Counted from the stretch's first letter, positions 35,620-47,194 are shown. The stretch is 64,000 bases of DNA from Marinilabiliaceae bacterium JC017 (GCA_004296775.1 RHGE01000004.1:62001-126000); one strand, 5' to 3'. Numbers and translations: made by a program. The notes: generated by a model not told the origin, from the sequence alone.

Positions 35620-37758
35620 TTAACTTAACAGTTCTTCCAGGTCATTCTCTGTCAACTGCTTGACAAATCCACCTTCGGAAAGAATCACATCATCGGCCAA
35701 TGCTTTTTTACGAGCCTGAAGGGCTAATATTTTTTCTTCAATAGTATCCTTACAAATCATTCTGTAAGCAAATACTTTTTTAGTCTGACCAATGCGGTGA
35801 GCCCTGTCTATCGCTTGATTTTCCACCGCTGGATTCCACCAGGGATCCACCAAAAACACATAATCGGCACTCACGAGGTTTAACCCAAACCCGCCGGCTT
35901 TAAGACTAATCAGAAAAATCCTACAATCATCATTCTGCTCGAAGTGTTCTACCAATTCCTGCCGATTACGGGTGCTACCTGTAAGTTTGACATAGGGGAC
36001 TCCTTGTTGTTTTAAGCGTTCTTCAATTAAATCGAGCATACCAACGAACTGCGAAAAAACAATGGCTTTATGACTATGAATTTTTTCTGTTATCAATCGG
36101 AGCAACTCATCAGCTTTAATGCTATCATGGCCATAGTTTTCTTCATCGCTAAGCAAGGCAGGTGAATCGCAAATTTGCCTCAATTTGGTTAATCCGCTTA
36201 ATACCGTAAGCCTGGACTTTCCAAGCCCTTCTATTTCTACCGAATTAATAACCTGCTCACGCACCTCTTTTCGAAAGGCTTCATACACTTTTCGCTGCTG
36301 GTCATCCATGGTGCAATAAAACACCTGTTCCGTTTTGGCCGGCAAGTCTTTTGCTACTTGTTCTTTCGTCCGGCGAATTATGAACGGTTTAATCAGTTTT
36401 CTCAGTTGTTCTGTTTTAACCTGATCCCGTTCATTATCAATAGTTCCGGCAAACTCATTTTTAAACGCATTTAACGTTCCTAATAAACCCGGATTGGAAA
36501 AATTCATTTGAGAATAAATTTCAATCGTACTATTCTCAATAGGTGTACCGGTCATCACAAATCGATAATTTGCCTTTATTAATGAAACCGCTTTATAACG
36601 AATTGACGTGGGATTTTTAATGGCCTGTGATTCATCGAGGCAGGCAATGTGAAATTTGAATTTTCGCATCCATTCAATATCATTGCTCAATGTCCCATAA
36701 CTACAAATTACCACATCAAAATCTTTCCACAATTTTGCATCTTTAGCCCTGCCAGCTCCCCAATGCACCGTAGTTCTTAATGAAGGGGTGAATTTTTCAA
36801 TTTCATTTTTCCAATTAAAAATCAAAGAAGTAGGACACACCACCAAATGAGTCATTCGCTTACTTTTACTGCCAGCCCTGGCATAAGCTAACAAGGAAAG
36901 CATCTGAAGGGTTTTTCCTAATCCCATATCATCTGCCAAACAACCACCCAGTTTGTTCTTATATAAAAATACCAACCAATTGAATCCTGCATGTTGGTAA
37001 TCACGCAAATTAGCATGTACGTTATCAGGTATATTAACACTACGAATCTTTCCCTTGCCCAGCAAGGAAAATTTAGATTTCAACTCTTTTCTAACAGCTA
37101 CATCATCAATTTCATCGAACAAATCATGTATAAGAGCAAACTGATTTTTCTTCAGCCGCACACCTTCTTTGTCAGACTTTCCGAAACGCAACATCCCTTC
37201 CAGGCGTTTTAACCATTCTTCCGGTAAGATACCTAACCGACCATCTCCTAATTTCACGTAGTCTTGCTTCTTCAATATAGCTTTTCGCACATCAGTCAAG
37301 GACACCATCAAGTTATCGTAGGATATGTTTACTTTCAGGTCAAACCAATCATTATCTGATTTAATTCCATATTTTACCCGAGGTTTTGCCGGATGATACT
37401 TTATGGCTTTTAGTTTCTCTAAGCCGAAAAGCTCAATTTGTTCCAGTTGACACTTTTCATAAAAGTCGAAAAACCAACCGCGTTGAAGTACTTCCTCTCC
37501 TGAAATATGAAAAAATGGTTGAAACGTCTTAGCATTAAACCCGGGATGTAATTCAGCTACTGTTTCAATAAAAGCTGCCTCTTGCTCAATAATCCGATAA
37601 ATCAAGTTCCCTTGTTCATCCTTAACCTGTTTAGTGCGTTCCAGAATGTTCACATCATTTCCATAATAATCAAAGGTGGGATAAAGCAATACAAACTTAC
37701 CCATCTCTTTTAAAATGATTTTTCGCTTAACCGCAGTGTCCCCTTCGGTAAAACTCAT
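35620..37758 (-). CDS. SNF2-family DNA-dependent ATPase/helicase (short N-terminus)
   Basis: A SNF2-type DEAD/DEAH translocase of 712 residues from ATG 37758. An in-frame TTG at 37794 gives 724 but overlaps the promoter repeat. Visible motifs: I, CLADDMGLGKTLQML (about 274-288); Ia, VVCPTSLIFNWKNEI; II, CLDESQAIKNP (DESQ in place of DEAH, common in SNF2); III, FVMTGTPIENS; V, LISLKAGGFGLNLVSADYVF; VI, DRAHRIGQTKKVFAYR. The first 250 residues correspond to only part of the bacterial SNF2-associated region. Bacteroidota relatives are often 900 residues or more, so the N-terminus may be truncated. The gene is bracketed by 58-bp direct repeats. Confidence 0.92.
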   Translation of the reverse strand: MSFTEGDTAVKRKIILKEMGKFVLLYPTFDYYGNDVNILERTKQVKDEQGNLIYRIIEQEAAFIETVAELHPGFNAKTFQPFFHISGEEVLQRGWFFDFYEKCQLEQIELFGLEKLKAIKYHPAKPRVKYGIKSDNDWFDLKVNISYDNLMVSLTDVRKAILKKQDYVKLGDGRLGILPEEWLKRLEGMLRFGKSDKEGVRLKKNQFALIHDLFDEIDDVAVRKELKSKFSLLGKGKIRSVNIPDNVHANLRDYQHAGFNWLVFLYKNKLGGCLADDMGLGKTLQMLSLLAYARAGSKSKRMTHLVVCPTSLIFNWKNEIEKFTPSLRTTVHWGAGRAKDAKLWKDFDVVICSYGTLSNDIEWMRKFKFHIACLDESQAIKNPTSIRYKAVSLIKANYRFVMTGTPIENSTIEIYSQMNFSNPGLLGTLNAFKNEFAGTIDNERDQVKTEQLRKLIKPFIIRRTKEQVAKDLPAKTEQVFYCTMDDQQRKVYEAFRKEVREQVINSVEIEGLGKSRLTVLSGLTKLRQICDSPALLSDEENYGHDSIKADELLRLITEKIHSHKAIVFSQFVGMLDLIEERLKQQGVPYVKLTGSTRNRQELVEHFEQNDDCRIFLISLKAGGFGLNLVSADYVFLVDPWWNPAVENQAIDRAHRIGQTKKVFAYRMICKDTIEEKILALQARKKALADDVILSEGGFVKQLTENDLEELLS

Positions 37759-37791
37759 AACAAATAGTTGTTTTAATTCTTTTATTGAGAT

Positions 37792-37849
37792 CAAAAATAA
37801 AAAAACCCGGTGACTATCCCGGGTTAACTAATTTTTCATCAATTAATTC
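37792..37849 (-). repeat. 58-bp terminator/promoter repeat, copy B
   Basis: Same element as copy A: hairpin CCCGG (37806-37810) / CCGGG (37819-37823) with leftward T-run as terminator for atpC, followed by TATTTTTG (37792-37799) as a -7 box upstream of the SNF2 gene. It starts two bases after the atpC stop. Confidence 0.85.
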
Positions 37850-37850
37850 A

Positions 37851-39628
<1,778 letters not shown>

Positions 39629-39661
39629 TTATTGCCCTCATAAGTTACAAATTTTATAGAA

Positions 39662-40639
39662 TCATCGAGACCTCTCAATTAATTTATGCGCAAACCGCTT
39701 AAGGTCTTCCTTTATTTCCTTATTTCCTTCTATTTTATTTAAAGCAGAAATGGCTTTATCAAAATAACCGCTCATCTCCTTTTTCGATTGTTCCGGCAAC
39801 TTTAAGTCATTATAAATAGCCGTAACTGTTTTAATCTTTTCAGCTGGATCGAATTCTTTAACACAGATCCACTTTTGTAGCTCTGTTTTCAAGGAACCAG
39901 TAGCTTCTTTTAAGGCGTTGATAAGTAGAAATGTTTTCTTGTTATTAATAATGTCGCCACCAATGCTTTTCCCAAAAGATTTTTCATCTCCATACACATC
40001 CAGAAAATCATCTTGCAACTGAAAAGCAACACCAATGTTTTCACCAAATTCATAAAGCAAGTCAGCCTGTTCAGAAGAGGCGCCTCCAATGATGGCCCCG
40101 ACCTTAAGACTGCCGGCTAACAAAACAGCAGTCTTGAGCCGGATCATATTCATATACTCTTCAACTGACACATCATCTCTTTCCTCAAATTCCATATCCA
40201 GTTGCTGCCCCTCACAAACCTCCAGTGCAATCTGATTAAAAACATCTAATACGGACTTTAAAACCTCATTAGGACACATGGCAATAAACTGAGTTGCTTT
40301 TATCATCATAGCATCCCCGGAAAGAATTGCAGTATTAGCATTCCACTTCATGTGAACGGTTGGCTTATTTCTTCTAACCGATGCATTATCCATTACATCA
40401 TCATGCAACAAGGTGAAATTATGGAAGATCTCCAATCCAAGCGCAGGATACATGGCTTGTTCCAGGTTATTCTCCTGAAACAACTGACAAGCCGCCAAAC
40501 ACAATGCCGGACGTATTCGCTTACCACCAATCGATAACACGTAATCAATAGGCTCATATAATCCTACAGGCTCTTTCACTAGTTCAAGCAGATTCAGCTT
40601 CCTTTGAACCATTTCCTGGAGATCTTTTATTATATACAT
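39662..40639 (-). CDS. Polyprenyl synthetase (trans-isoprenyl diphosphate synthase)
   Basis: A 325-residue all-helical isoprenyl diphosphate synthase. The first Asp-rich motif is LLHDDVMDNASVRR (DDxxD), the second LQDDFLDVYGDEKSFGKSIG. GGKRIRPALCL binds the diphosphate. It makes geranyl-, farnesyl- or geranylgeranyl-type chains, or a longer one. The residues before the first motif (LEIFHNFTLLHDD) contain Phe at two positions, which would favour shorter (C15-C20) products, but this is only suggestive. It lies 42 bases downstream of the MMPL gene's stop and may share its transcript. Confidence 0.92.
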   Translation of the reverse strand: MYIIKDLQEMVQRKLNLLELVKEPVGLYEPIDYVLSIGGKRIRPALCLAACQLFQENNLEQAMYPALGLEIFHNFTLLHDDVMDNASVRRNKPTVHMKWNANTAILSGDAMMIKATQFIAMCPNEVLKSVLDVFNQIALEVCEGQQLDMEFEERDDVSVEEYMNMIRLKTAVLLAGSLKVGAIIGGASSEQADLLYEFGENIGVAFQLQDDFLDVYGDEKSFGKSIGGDIINNKKTFLLINALKEATGSLKTELQKWICVKEFDPAEKIKTVTAIYNDLKLPEQSKKEMSGYFDKAISALNKIEGNKEIKEDLKRFAHKLIERSR

Positions 40640-40680
40640 GTGTTTTATTTCAGATTATAACTTACTTAATGAATAATGAT

Positions 40681-43095
40681 TTATTCCTCCACGGCTATTG
40701 TTTCCTTAATACTCTTATTCTCTATTCTCAATTCTTCCAGATCTATATCTTCATCTTCATTGTAGATCTGTAGCAGCGGTTCTTTGAAAGATTTATTGGT
40801 TATCACCTTTTCAAGTGTCAACAATAAAGACGGTAATAATATTAGATTTGAAAAGAGTGCTATTAGTAAGGTTACAGCAACCAGTATCCCCAATGCAACT
40901 GTTCCTCCAAACTCCGATACACCAAAAATACCGAAGCCGAAGAAAAGAATTATGGAGGTGTAGATCATACTTACTCCCGTTTCTTTTAGAGCTAAAACAA
41001 CAGCAGCCCTAATACTCCAATTAGTCTCACTTAATTCCTGTCGATATTTAGCCAGATAATGAATGGTATCATCTACAGAAATACCAAAAGCAATACTAAA
41101 TACTAAAATAGTAGAAGGTTTAATTGGTATCCCAAAATATCCCATTAAAGCGGCAGTCATTATCAGAGGAATCAAGTTCGGTATCAATGATACCATCACC
41201 ATCCTTTTGGATGAAAACATCCAGGCCATAAAGGAGGCGATCAACAGAATAGCAAGAAAAAGACTGGTAAACAAATTCTTTATGAGATACTCCGTTCCCT
41301 TAAAAAAGACTACACTTGATCCGGTTAAAGCAGTGGAATATTTTTTAGCCGGAAAAATAGATTCAATTTTATTCCTTATTTGTTTATCAAGTCCAACCAT
41401 TCGTGTTGTGCCGATATCTGCCATCCGGAAACTTAATCTGGTTCTCTGCCGCAAAGAATCCACAAATGTTTTTACAATTTCACCTTGCCCTTTATCTCCC
41501 TTTCCGACATATGACATGATAAAATTACGTTCCTGATTCCCCGGAATACCATAATATCGCTCCTTCCCATTATAAAAAGCCTGCCTGGCAAATTTAACCA
41601 CTTCCACAATCGACAAAGGATTTGAAACTTCTGTAATCCCGGATAACTCATCCTGAAGCTTGTCCATTTTCTTTAATGTCGAAGTATGAAAGACACCATT
41701 AGGCTTCTTGGTATCAATCATAATTTCCAATGGCATCAATCCATTAAAATTACCTTCAAAATATTTCAAATCAACAAATAAAGGATCATCGTGAGGGATA
41801 TCATCCAGCATGAACCCAGTGGTCTTAATGCGACTGATACCAATTACTCCAAGAAAAAGTAATATACCGGTAAAAACATAGACCCAACTGCGATAATTAA
41901 GTGAAATCCGAATTAATTGATCAACTATTCTTGAAATTAGTTTATTCTCCAAGTGTTTAATGTGGCGCTCTTTAGGTCCATCCAGAAAACTAAAAATTAT
42001 TGGAATCAATAGAATAGAAAGCAGAAACACCACCATAATATTGATGGCAGCAATAATTCCGAACTCTACTAATATTTTACTACTAGTGAAAATAAATGTC
42101 GCAAATCCACTTGCGGTAGTTAGGTTAGTTAGAAAAGTAGCATTACCTATCTTTCTGATGACCCGCTGCAAGGATTTAATCTTATTACTGTGGTTTTTAA
42201 ATTCCTGATGATATTTATTTAAAAGAAAAACAGAATTGGGAATTCCAATCACAATGATTAAGGGAGGGATCATTCCGGTTAAAATAGTAATCTTAAATCC
42301 AAACAAGGATTGAATCCCTAATGCCCATACAACTGCAACCGCCACAACCAGCATGGAAAACATTACTACTTTGAACGATCGGAAAAAAAGAAAAATAATA
42401 ATCGCAGTAATACCCAAAGCAAGAAAAATAAACATATTCAACTCACCTTTAACCATTTCTGCAGTTACTACTCGAATATAGGGAAGCCCTGAATAATGAA
42501 CTTTCCTTCCTGTTTTAAGGGAATATGCTTCCCCGACCTTCTTTATCTCCTCAATAAGTTTTACTCTCTGAGGACTTTGAAGAATATCATTATCCAACGT
42601 AACGGCCATCAAATAAGTATCTGTCTCCTTATTATACAGAAGCCCTTTATAAAAGGGTAAGGAATAAAACACACTTTTCGCCGAATCCAATACAGACTGA
42701 TACTTAACCTCTTTTGGAAAGATCGAAGAAATTTCAAATTTCTTATCCTTCACATTTTTATCAAGAAAATAGGCTTGTGAAGCAGAAAAGACCGAAACAA
42801 CACCATTTAACTTCTGTAATTCATTAGAGAGTGATTGCCACTCTTTAAAATTATCCAGATCAAAGAACTGATCATTTGTTACTCCCAAAACCAATAAATT
42901 ACCTTCATTGCCAAAAAGCTCAACAAATTGCTCATATTCTTGATAGGTAGGATCATCCTCGGGTAAAAGAGGGGCATATTGATAAGACATTTCAATATTC
43001 TTCGCTTGAAACGCCATAAATAACGTAGTTAAAAACAATACAATCAGAATAAGTATCCGATTCCTAAGTATTGCTCGCGCAACTCCAATCCACAT
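40681..43095 (-). CDS. RND/MMPL family exporter
   Basis: An 804-residue membrane transporter with two homologous halves. Each half has one TM helix, a large periplasmic loop and a cluster of five TM helices: TM at about 12-30 (ILILIVLFLTTLFMAF), 223-390, 405-425 and 625-765. The second half carries FSIAFGISVDDTIHYLAKY, the conserved Asp pair of the MMPL/HpnN proton relay (GxxxDD), while the first half has IVIGIPNSVFLLNKY instead, lacking the Asp pair. MMPL proteins without an adaptor move lipids or hydrophobic molecules. The neighbouring prenyl synthase and chorismatase-like genes hint at a hydrophobic aromatic or isoprenoid substrate (inference). Confidence 0.9.
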   Translation of the reverse strand: MWIGVARAILRNRILILIVLFLTTLFMAFQAKNIEMSYQYAPLLPEDDPTYQEYEQFVELFGNEGNLLVLGVTNDQFFDLDNFKEWQSLSNELQKLNGVVSVFSASQAYFLDKNVKDKKFEISSIFPKEVKYQSVLDSAKSVFYSLPFYKGLLYNKETDTYLMAVTLDNDILQSPQRVKLIEEIKKVGEAYSLKTGRKVHYSGLPYIRVVTAEMVKGELNMFIFLALGITAIIIFLFFRSFKVVMFSMLVVAVAVVWALGIQSLFGFKITILTGMIPPLIIVIGIPNSVFLLNKYHQEFKNHSNKIKSLQRVIRKIGNATFLTNLTTASGFATFIFTSSKILVEFGIIAAINIMVVFLLSILLIPIIFSFLDGPKERHIKHLENKLISRIVDQLIRISLNYRSWVYVFTGILLFLGVIGISRIKTTGFMLDDIPHDDPLFVDLKYFEGNFNGLMPLEIMIDTKKPNGVFHTSTLKKMDKLQDELSGITEVSNPLSIVEVVKFARQAFYNGKERYYGIPGNQERNFIMSYVGKGDKGQGEIVKTFVDSLRQRTRLSFRMADIGTTRMVGLDKQIRNKIESIFPAKKYSTALTGSSVVFFKGTEYLIKNLFTSLFLAILLIASFMAWMFSSKRMVMVSLIPNLIPLIMTAALMGYFGIPIKPSTILVFSIAFGISVDDTIHYLAKYRQELSETNWSIRAAVVLALKETGVSMIYTSIILFFGFGIFGVSEFGGTVALGILVAVTLLIALFSNLILLPSLLLTLEKVITNKSFKEPLLQIYNEDEDIDLEELRIENKSIKETIAVEE

Positions 43096-43205
43096 AATTC
43101 AATCTCCTTATTTGTAAAAAGCCATGCGAAAATAAGACAAAAAACCACAAAAACATGTTTCTGCCCAACTACAAACAATCTTAAAACTCCTTAATTATTG
43201 AATTT

Positions 43206-44378
43206 CTACTTTAATGAAACCACCGCTTCAATTTCTACTAATAATTTATCTCTGCACACATCCGCCAACAGATAGTTAACATTATTAGTTCCAAGACGTT
43301 CCTCCACAATTTCCTTTATAACTTCAAAATCCTCAAGCCTCTTAATATAAACCCTTACCATTTCAAAAGAGTTAATTGCCGAATGCTTTAATTCATGCTT
43401 AATAAGATTATCTTTGCTACACAACTCCATAATCACATTAATAGTTTGATTCGTTTGTGTTGCAGCATCAGTAGCACTTGAGGTAATCTCACCTTCAATT
43501 GCAGCTGTACCAGAAACAAAAATTAATGGCCCATCCGGATGATCCACATATTTACCTCGTTCAAAACAAGGTGCTTTTTTATCTACCACATCATTCATTG
43601 AGTCTCCTTCCATAATTTTATTGGAATACTCATACGCGCTATTCTGAACAGGACTTGTAATTGATTTGATGGTTACATCAGAAACTGCCTCACCTGATAC
43701 AGCATAAAAATTAATACCCAATCCCCCAGCATCTGTACCAATACCGGTTGCAGCCGGAAATCCATATTTAATGGTACTAATATCATAATACAAAGCTCTT
43801 ATATCATTGAAAATTTGATAATGCTGAAGATTCTTCCCTCCAGATTGATCAAATTTCAGTATCTCTTCAATATAATTCCACTGTCGTACAACATGACCAA
43901 AATCCATTTCCTCTCTCCCCAATAACTGCTCAGCGAAATCAAAAGTCTTTTGCGTATTGAATAAAAAATTTGATTCATCACCAAAAGAGATACTACCAGA
44001 AACCACGTCTGCCCAGTCAGGATACTCAATAATGACATAAGGATGTCCTTGGTAACTTACTCTTCTTATTTTTCCTTTTGATTCATTCTCCAGCACCCAT
44101 GCTTCCATTACGACCCCACTCTTCGCTGCAGAACTTTGCGCTATTAATGATAAAGCAGGCATATCTTTCAAATGTCCTCCAACAATCTTATGCAAAAGCC
44201 GTTGACATTCTAAGTACTCCTTCGAATCATTACTCGATACAAAACAATTAATCAACACCGTGTTTTTTACGGATAAATTATTATCAACTATGTCTGATAT
44301 TAATTCCTTCAACACACTTTCAATCTGTAAATCGACAGATCCACTAAACGGCTTATTAATCAATAAATATTTCATCAT
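43206..44378 (-). CDS. Chorismatase-like (FkbO/Hyg5-type) RidA-fold protein
   Basis: A 390-residue protein whose C-terminal half has the RidA/YjgF fold: GPLIFVSGTAAIEGEITSSA, DAATQTNQTINVIMELC, then VRVYIKRLEDF and YLLADVCRDKLLVEIEAVV. The closing CRxxLLVEIEA pattern and overall length are those of chorismatases, which hydrolyse chorismate to benzoate-type acids, and its Glu is the likely catalytic residue in that family. The N-terminal half is a more divergent copy of the same fold. It reads away from the chemosensory operon and is followed by the MMPL exporter after 110 bases. A -7 box (TATATTTG, minus) is at 44427-44434. The reaction should be treated as predicted. Confidence 0.6.
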   Translation of the reverse strand: MMKYLLINKPFSGSVDLQIESVLKELISDIVDNNLSVKNTVLINCFVSSNDSKEYLECQRLLHKIVGGHLKDMPALSLIAQSSAAKSGVVMEAWVLENESKGKIRRVSYQGHPYVIIEYPDWADVVSGSISFGDESNFLFNTQKTFDFAEQLLGREEMDFGHVVRQWNYIEEILKFDQSGGKNLQHYQIFNDIRALYYDISTIKYGFPAATGIGTDAGGLGINFYAVSGEAVSDVTIKSITSPVQNSAYEYSNKIMEGDSMNDVVDKKAPCFERGKYVDHPDGPLIFVSGTAAIEGEITSSATDAATQTNQTINVIMELCSKDNLIKHELKHSAINSFEMVRVYIKRLEDFEVIKEIVEERLGTNNVNYLLADVCRDKLLVEIEAVVSLK

Positions 44379-44426
44379 TCAAATCGATAACAATTTCCTT
44401 AACAAAAAGGATAAGACAACATTACA

Positions 44427-44434
44427 CAAATATA
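44427..44434 (-). promoter_or_regulatory. -7 box for the chorismatase-like gene
   Basis: TATATTTG on the minus strand fits TAnnTTTG, 48 bases before the ATG at 44378. No clear promoter was found for the rightward chemosensory operon in the same 219-base divergent gap. Confidence 0.5.
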
Positions 44435-44597
44435 AGTCAACAAAAGTAACCTTTTTCACAAAACCAACATATATATAAGGTTCTTTCACTTCCAAAGGAT
44501 AATCGCAAAAAAGGGTATAAAAAGGAAACTAATCGAAGCGTATTCCGTACCAAGCCCAATAAAGAAAGACATTAAACCCTGTTAGGAAAGTTATATT

Positions 44598-45110
44598 ATG
44601 AAGAAAGTTTTACTTTTTCTTGGGATATTGCTATTGCCTATAGCAACCCAAAGCCAAGTGGCAAAATTTAAATCCGTATTTACTCTAAATTTCATCCGCT
44701 ACATAGGTTGGCCAGAAGCGACCAAACAGGGCGATTTTGTTATCGGTGTTGTCCGTGATAAAGAAATGGCAGATTGGCTTTCAAGTCAATCTGCAGGGAA
44801 AAAATTTGGGTATCAAAATGTTGTAATAAAACAATTTAAATCCATCGATGAGGTATCAGATTGTCAAGTAATCTACGTATCCTCTAACATAAATTTCCCA
44901 AAACACGCTGCAACAATTAAAGAAAAATGTGGCAGCAAAAACACTTTAATTATCACCGAAACAGAAGGAGCAACCCAACATGGCTCTATGATAAACTTTG
45001 TAATTCGCGAAGACAAACTTAAATTTGAGATTCATAAAGCTAATGCCGCTAAGTTTGGGTTACAGATCAGTTCCAAATTAGAAAGCATGGCAGCAGCAAT
45101 AAGTTTATAA
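44598..45110 (+). CDS. YfiR family (DUF4154) periplasmic protein
   Basis: A 170-residue exported protein. Signal peptide MKKVLLFLGILLLPIATQSQ is followed by AKFKSVFTLNFIRYIGWPE, the typical YfiR start (a helix with Tyr and Trp). VIYVSSNINFPKHAATI and the closing segments NTLIITETEGATQHGSMINFV and KLKFEIHKANAAKFGLQISSKL match DUF4154. In Pseudomonas YfiR is a periplasmic inhibitor of the diguanylate cyclase YfiN. In other phyla it accompanies sensor kinases. Here it opens the chemosensory operon, 24 bases before the MCP, so it may present a periplasmic signal to that receptor (inference). Confidence 0.88.
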   Translation: MKKVLLFLGILLLPIATQSQVAKFKSVFTLNFIRYIGWPEATKQGDFVIGVVRDKEMADWLSSQSAGKKFGYQNVVIKQFKSIDEVSDCQVIYVSSNINFPKHAATIKEKCGSKNTLIITETEGATQHGSMINFVIREDKLKFEIHKANAAKFGLQISSKLESMAAAISL

Positions 45111-45134
45111 TATGTTTACTAAACCTATTTTCTA

Positions 45135-46850
45135 ATGAAATTTAAACTAAATATTACCCAAAAACTACTATATGGATTTGGTGTTATCATACTTATAATC
45201 GTTATAAATGGTGTTTGGACCTTTTCTACTCTATCCCGCAGTAAAAACTTAAACAAAACATTAACTGAGGTATACTCTCCTTCTTCAAGCAAATTACGCG
45301 ATTATTCCAGCCTAATTATGCAAAGCAAAATGCTGATACGTAATTGGGTTTTTATCGATAAGCAATCAGGCACTCCTGACAAAATAAGACTCCAGGAACT
45401 ACATAGCACAAACTATCCAGCCTTAAAAACCGAAATTGAAAAGATTTTCAAAAACTGGCAATTATCCCAAACAAACAAGGCAGATATTGAAAAAATACAA
45501 ACAATATTTTCCAAAACAGATTCCTTGTTTAAAATGCAACAATACATCATGGCCAGTCTGAATACATTTGAAGCCTATGAAGATGCCATGGTTTTGTTTG
45601 AAGTAGAGCCCCAAGTACAAGAAGGAGGAGAAGTAATAGCATTGAGTGATGAAATCATGAATGAACTCAATGCGATAGCCGAAAAATACTTATCTCAAAG
45701 TGATAAGGCCCTTGAAAATATGAATGAAAATTTCTCCTGGTTTTCCGTCTTCATTATTATTATGAGTGTTATTATTATGGTACTTGCAGGAGCAATAGCC
45801 TATTTTCTCTACCAGTCCGTTGTACAACCTCTTATGAAAGGAGTGAATTTTGCTCAGGCAATAGGAAAAGGGGATTTAACTGCAGAAGTAGATATCCAGC
45901 AGGAGGATGAAATTGGAGAACTGGCAGGATCTTTAAGTACAATGGCTAATAGCCTAAAAGACATTGCTCTTACCATCAAACAAAACGCCAATGAATTAGT
46001 TAGCTCTGGCCACCAATTAAAAAGTAGTTCTTTACAGCTATCAAAAGGATCCGCTGACCAGGCTGCCTCCGCCGAGGAAGTTTCAACTTCTATTGAAGAA
46101 ATGGTGGCCAATATTGATCAAAACACAGACAATGCTATTCAAACAGAAAAAATCACTGTTGAAACAGCAAAAGATGTTAATATAGCAAATCAATTATCTT
46201 CTCAGGCTGCTAATGCCATGAAAGAGGTATCCGAAAAGATTACTGTTATTAGTGATATTGCATTTCAAACAAATATATTAGCATTAAATGCTGCTGTTGA
46301 AGCCGCTCGGGCCGGTGAGCATGGAAGAGGCTTCTCGGTAGTTGCAGCCGAAGTAAGAAAGCTTGCCGAACGCAGTAAAACTGCCGCCGACGAAATTGTT
46401 TCACTTGTTAACACTGGCTTAAAAGTTTCTCAGGAAGCTGGTAATAAGGCAAAGATGTTGGTTCCTGACATTGAAAAAACAACTCAATTAATAAAGGAAA
46501 TAGCAGCTGCCAGCATGGAACAAAAAACGGGAGCCGAACAAATAAACCTGGCCATGCAACAACTTAATATGATTACCCAGGAAAACGCCTCCTCATCTGA
46601 TGAATTAACGCAAAGCTCAAATCAATTGGCTTCATTAGCAAATAATTTAAAAAGTGCTGTTGGTTTCTTCAAAATAGGAAAAAACGATATCATTGATGAC
46701 ATTTCTACGGAAGAAGAAAAACAAAAAATCCAAAAAGAAAATAAAACTACTAGTTCAACAACTGTTAAAGATCACAAAACCAAACCTCCTTACTCCAATC
46801 CCATTGATTTGGGACGTGAATTTGATTTAGATAATTACGAAAAATTCTAA
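45135..46850 (+). CDS. Methyl-accepting chemotaxis protein
   Basis: A 571-residue receptor. TM1 is about residues 12-32, a helical periplasmic sensor 33-201, TM2 about 202-225, HAMP 226-280, and the coiled-coil signalling domain 285-510. The hairpin tip at about 378-405 ([20 protein letters not shown], then [13 protein letters not shown]) is the highly conserved kinase-contact region. After the signalling domain comes a flexible, charged 55-residue tail ending in NYEKF (567-571), which fits the C-terminal x-aromatic-x-x-aromatic docking pentapeptide for CheR/CheB. It is the only MCP in the window and is placed directly before the STAS, CheY, Hpt and CheA genes. Confidence 0.95.
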   Translation: MKFKLNITQKLLYGFGVIILIIVINGVWTFSTLSRSKNLNKTLTEVYSPSSSKLRDYSSLIMQSKMLIRNWVFIDKQSGTPDKIRLQELHSTNYPALKTEIEKIFKNWQLSQTNKADIEKIQTIFSKTDSLFKMQQYIMASLNTFEAYEDAMVLFEVEPQVQEGGEVIALSDEIMNELNAIAEKYLSQSDKALENMNENFSWFSVFIIIMSVIIMVLAGAIAYFLYQSVVQPLMKGVNFAQAIGKGDLTAEVDIQQEDEIGELAGSLSTMANSLKDIALTIKQNANELVSSGHQLKSSSLQLSKGSADQAASAEEVSTSIEEMVANIDQNTDNAIQTEKITVETAKDVNIANQLSSQAANAMKEVSEKITVISDIAFQTNILALNAAVEAARAGEHGRGFSVVAAEVRKLAERSKTAADEIVSLVNTGLKVSQEAGNKAKMLVPDIEKTTQLIKEIAAASMEQKTGAEQINLAMQQLNMITQENASSSDELTQSSNQLASLANNLKSAVGFFKIGKNDIIDDISTEEEKQKIQKENKTTSSTTVKDHKTKPPYSNPIDLGREFDLDNYEKF

Positions 46851-46882
46851 ACAAATTATATTTTTAACGGAACGTAGCAATT

Positions 46883-47194
46883 ATGGAAAATAAACCATAT
46901 AACATTCAGATTTCAGATCAACAGGATAAAATGATTGCTCATTTTTCTGGAAATCTTGTTATTAACTATATTAATGAAATTGTAGATATAGTAAAAAAGG
47001 AAATTTCTTTTTCTAAACCATTAGATCTAATCATTGATAATCCTGAAAGTATTGATCTTACTTTTATCCAGTTAGTCCTTTCTATCCAGAAAGACTCTCT
47101 TGAAAATAATCAGGACCTTTCGGTTACCGCAAATATTAAACCTGAGTTAAAATCGGTAATTGCGAATGCCGGATTCAACCAATTCTTTAATTAA
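46883..47194 (+). CDS. STAS-domain protein (anti-sigma-antagonist-like)
   Basis: A 103-residue small protein with the STAS fold: a central strand LDLIIDNPESIDLTFIQLVL precedes a helix, as in SpoIIAA. The usual DSSG phosphorylation motif is replaced by DLTF, so Thr could take the place of the phosphorylated Ser. Position between the MCP and CheY is unusual. A partner could be the SpoIIE-type phosphatase at 59394 or an ATPase-type kinase of the same operon (inference). Spacing to neighbours is 32 and 22 bases. Confidence 0.7.
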   Translation: MENKPYNIQISDQQDKMIAHFSGNLVINYINEIVDIVKKEISFSKPLDLIIDNPESIDLTFIQLVLSIQKDSLENNQDLSVTANIKPELKSVIANAGFNQFFN

